Shown piece after piece: positions 61,453 through 64,000 of a stretch of DNA of 64,000 nt. The notes beneath the pieces are model-generated. The model searched no databases, was not told the origin of the DNA, and worked only from the letters and a program-made list of their open reading frames with translations. This DNA is from Staphylococcus simulans (GTDB lineage Bacteria; Bacillota; Bacilli; Staphylococcales; Staphylococcaceae). Position 1 is the stretch's first letter; each line of letters opens with the position of its first letter. The translations under genes were made by a program, and so were the position numbers. The DNA lies in assembly GCF_002902285.1 (NCBI RefSeq), contig NZ_PPRU01000018.1, forward strand, positions 1 to 64,000. The letters run 5' to 3'.

Positions 61453-62259
61453 TTGGCAAATCGTTTAAATGGTCAGCACGTAACAATCGGATATGGGGAT
61501 CATGTGATTGTTGATAACCTAGATGTAGAAATCCCTGACGGCAAAGTTACGTCTATTATCGGACCTAACGGTTGCGGTAAATCAACATTACTAAAAGCAT
61601 TATCTCGTCTTTTATCCGTTAAAGGCGGAGAAATCACATTAGATGGTAAAAATATTCATACACAATCTACGAAAGAAATTGCGAAGAAAATCGCCATTTT
61701 ACCACAATCACCAGATGTAGCAGATGGTTTGACAGCAGGCGAATTGGTTTCATACGGCAGATTTCCACACCAAAAAGGTTTTGGCCGCTTAAGCGCTGAA
61801 GATAAAGCTGAAATCGATTGGGCGCTTAAAGTAACAGGTACGTATGATTTTAAACACAGAGCTATTAATGATTTAAGTGGCGGTCAAAGACAACGTGTAT
61901 GGATTGCGATGGCTTTAGCACAAAAAACAGATATTATTTTCTTAGACGAGCCAACAACGTATTTAGATATCAGTCACCAATTAGAAATTCTTGAATTAGT
62001 TCAAGAATTGAACCGTGAACAAGGTTGTACCATTGTAATGGTGTTACATGATATCAACCAAGCGATTCGTTTCTCAGATCATCTGATTGCGATGAAAGCA
62101 GGCGAAATTGTTTCAAGCGGTGAAACACAAGAAGTCTTAACGAAAGATATTTTAGAAAGATGTTTCAATATAGATGCAGAATTAAGTACAGATCCACGTA
62201 CAGGTAAACCGATGTTAGTCACATATGATTTATTGTGTAAACATTATTCGAAAGTATGA
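61453..62259 (+). CDS. fhuC: Ferric hydroxamate ABC transporter ATPase
   Basis: 268 aa. TTG start (MANRLNGQHVTIGYG) after GGAGGATG. Walker A GPNGCGKSTLLKALS near residue 39, signature LSGGQRQRVW near 140, Walker B IIFLDEPTTYLD near 160. It powers FhuBG and, in S. aureus, also other siderophore permeases that lack an ATPase. Cytoplasmic, first gene of the Fur-regulated operon. Confidence 0.95.
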   Translation: MANRLNGQHVTIGYGDHVIVDNLDVEIPDGKVTSIIGPNGCGKSTLLKALSRLLSVKGGEITLDGKNIHTQSTKEIAKKIAILPQSPDVADGLTAGELVSYGRFPHQKGFGRLSAEDKAEIDWALKVTGTYDFKHRAINDLSGGQRQRVWIAMALAQKTDIIFLDEPTTYLDISHQLEILELVQELNREQGCTIVMVLHDINQAIRFSDHLIAMKAGEIVSSGETQEVLTKDILERCFNIDAELSTDPRTGKPMLVTYDLLCKHYSKV

Positions 62260-62269
62260 GGCACGGTAA

Positions 62270-63268
62270 ATGAGTGATAAAGAGAAGTATCCCAGATTTA
62301 TATTGTTATTACTTTTATCATGTGTGATGTTAGGGACAATGTTGGTGCTCTCCATTTTATATGGAGATGCGCCCATTCGTCTTGGGACGATTTATGAAGC
62401 GGTTTTCCATTATAACCCTATGAATGAACAGCACAACATTATCAGTGAAATTAGAATACCTAGAGACTTAGGTGCAATACTTGTAGGTATGGCGCTTGCG
62501 GTGGCTGGGGCAGTTGTTCAAGGTGTGACTAAAAATGGTTTGGCAGACCCAAGCTTAATCGGCTTGAATGCTGGTGCCAGTTTTATGCTCGCTTTAACAT
62601 ATGCCTTTGTACCGCAAGCTTCTTTTAGTTTATTGATGCTTGCAGGATTTATCGGTTCAATATTAGGCGGTACAATCGTATTGATGATGGGCCGTTCTAG
62701 AACTGATGGGTTCAATCCTATCCGTATTATTTTAGCAGGTGCTGCTGTCAGTGCATTCTTGACGGCTTTAAGCCAAGGCATTGCATTAACTTTTAAATTG
62801 AATCAAGACATCAATTTTTGGAGCATGGGCGGTGTTTCTGGCACAACTTGGGTTCAATTGAAATGGAGTACCCCTGTTATTTTAGTGACGATCGTTTTGT
62901 TAATCTTACTAAGTCGACAATTAACAATTTTAAACTTAGGAGAAAGCTTAGCTAAAGGCTTAGGCCAAAATGTGCGCGTCATTCGTACAATCAGCTTAAT
63001 ACTAACGATGCTGTTAGCAGGTGTTGCTGTAGCAATGGTCGGACAAATTGCCTTTGTCGGTTTAATCGTGCCACATATTGTACGCTTTTTAATTGGTACG
63101 GATTATGCGAAAGTGATTCCGTTAACTGCTGTTTTAGGCGCATTTTTAGTTCTTTTAGCAGATACCGTCGCACGTATGTTAGGAGATGCTCCAGTCGGTG
63201 CGATTGTTTCCTTTATTGGCGTGCCTTACTTTATCTATTTAATTAGAAAAGGAGGTCGCTCAATATGA
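62270..63268 (+). CDS. fhuB: Ferric hydroxamate ABC transporter permease
   Basis: 332 aa FecCD permease with about ten membrane helices. Markers: IRIPRDLGAILVGMALAVAG near residue 62, KNGLADPSLIGLNAG near 92, and the ATPase contact segment GQIAFVGLIVPHIVRF near 262. Ribosome site is weak, 10 nt after the fhuC stop, so coupling to fhuC is likely. It overlaps fhuG by 4 nt. Confidence 0.93.
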   Translation: MSDKEKYPRFILLLLLSCVMLGTMLVLSILYGDAPIRLGTIYEAVFHYNPMNEQHNIISEIRIPRDLGAILVGMALAVAGAVVQGVTKNGLADPSLIGLNAGASFMLALTYAFVPQASFSLLMLAGFIGSILGGTIVLMMGRSRTDGFNPIRIILAGAAVSAFLTALSQGIALTFKLNQDINFWSMGGVSGTTWVQLKWSTPVILVTIVLLILLSRQLTILNLGESLAKGLGQNVRVIRTISLILTMLLAGVAVAMVGQIAFVGLIVPHIVRFLIGTDYAKVIPLTAVLGAFLVLLADTVARMLGDAPVGAIVSFIGVPYFIYLIRKGGRSI

Positions 63269-64000
63269 TAGAAGATAAATTACGAAGACGTCAGTGGCTG
63301 GCTTTATTAATAACTAGTGTCCTTTTGTTTGCGGCCTGTGTTTGGAGTATCACTTCAGGCGAATATCAAATGTCTGTCGGCACGTTCTTTAAAACTTTAT
63401 TTGGTTTAGGTGACTATACGGACAGTTTGATTCTACTAGATTTTAGACTGCCGAGAATGTTAGTAACGATTCTGGCAGGTGCTGCATTAAGTTTAAGCGG
63501 TGCGATGATGCAGAGTGTAACCAATAATCCACTAGCTGAACCTGGTATTTTAGGTATTAATGCAGGAAGCGGCTTCTTTATCGCACTCTTTATTGTCATC
63601 GGACAAGTGAGTGCAGATAGCTTTATCTATGTTTTGCCAATACTGAGTATAACTGGCGGTATTTTAACTGCATTAATTATTTTCTACTTCAGTTATTCTA
63701 AAGAACGCGGTATGACTCCAGCTAGTATGGTCTTAGTCGGTGTCGGTTTATCTGCCGCACTCTCTGGCGGTTCGCTGACATTGATGTCTAAATTTGATAA
63801 AGACCAAGCAGAGTTTATGGCAACATGGCTTGCGGGTAATATATGGGGTGATGAATGGCCGTTTGTCATCGCATTATTACCATGGTTGATTGTCATCATA
63901 CCGTTCTTGTTTATGAAAGCAAATACATTAAATATCTTGAATACCAATGACTTATTAGCACAAGGCTTAGGTGTAAATGTCAGACGAGATCGTATGATTA
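63265..64000 (+). CDS. fhuG: Ferric hydroxamate ABC transporter permease, 3' end beyond the window
   Basis: The frame runs from ATG 63265 to the window edge (245 codons seen) and overlaps the fhuB stop (ATGA); AGGAGG lies 11 nt upstream. FecCD features: LLDFRLPRMLVTILAGAALSL near residue 48, NNPLAEPGILGINAG near 82 and WLAGNIWGDEWPF near 193. The C-terminal third is missing only because the window ends. It pairs with FhuB to form the membrane channel. Confidence 0.92.
   Translation, partial: MIEDKLRRRQWLALLITSVLLFAACVWSITSGEYQMSVGTFFKTLFGLGDYTDSLILLDFRLPRMLVTILAGAALSLSGAMMQSVTNNPLAEPGILGINAGSGFFIALFIVIGQVSADSFIYVLPILSITGGILTALIIFYFSYSKERGMTPASMVLVGVGLSAALSGGSLTLMSKFDKDQAEFMATWLAGNIWGDEWPFVIALLPWLIVIIPFLFMKANTLNILNTNDLLAQGLGVNVRRDRMI

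Overview
This window is chromosomal DNA of a low-GC Firmicute and almost certainly a Staphylococcus. It carries a 124-codon sarA, a mvaK1-mvaD-mvaK2 mevalonate operon, hemQ-pta-lipL, mntABC/mntR, the tagA/H/G/B/X/D wall teichoic acid genes followed by pbp4 and abcA, and fhuCBG. The order resembles the S. aureus core chromosome, but several insertions (a FemABX gene with a tRNA-like element, a divergent thrS, an amino acid permease) point to a coagulase-negative species. The species cannot be fixed from sequence alone; the S. carnosus/S. simulans group is a guess.

Layout. 0.1-8.6 kb: a secreted protein and a 5'-nucleotidase-like enzyme, pdxK, ung with two small partner genes, an amino acid permease and a DedA protein. 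8.6-11.2 kb: small membrane proteins and a two-part ThrE-type exporter on the minus strand. 11.4-11.9 kb: no gene, but a dense set of helices that looks like a structured RNA of about 440 nt. 12-18 kb: hemQ, pta-lipL and the mevalonate operon. 18-30 kb: housekeeping and hypothetical genes including argS, a BtuF/BtuC-like pair, a HAD protein and an alpha/beta-hydrolase-like protein. 30.6-35.7 kb: sarA, an orphan adaptor protein and a large Na+/H+ antiporter. 35.8-43.8 kb: FemABX transferase with an aberrant class II tRNA, the manganese uptake locus and its regulator, then small enzymes. 43.9-58.4 kb: teichoic acid genes interrupted by an MFS transporter, a DUF2200 gene, a divergent thrS and a gene-poor structured stretch. 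58.6-64 kb: nupC, another structured RNA candidate, a YitT-family gene and Fur-controlled fhuCBG, cut off by the window end.

The most unusual loci are two. (1) A threonyl-tRNA synthetase whose editing-site residues are all replaced is driven by a promoter overlapped by a near-consensus Zur (zinc) operator and followed by a T-box leader. This suggests an auxiliary ThrRS induced by zinc starvation and threonine starvation. (2) A tRNA-Ser-like gene with its own promoter and terminator has an intact acceptor stem and long variable arm but an anticodon arm and T-stem unfit for decoding. It lies just upstream of a Lif/Epr/FmhA-type peptidoglycan transferase and may supply serine for cell-wall cross-bridges. 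Several structured non-coding regions (11.4, 37.4, 48.9, 56.5 and 60.0 kb) are further candidates.

Many genes start at GTG or TTG. In several the apparent upstream start lies inside the Shine-Dalgarno sequence, and these starts have been moved downstream as explained in each entry. All family calls are by eye from motifs and remembered homologues; no database search was run.
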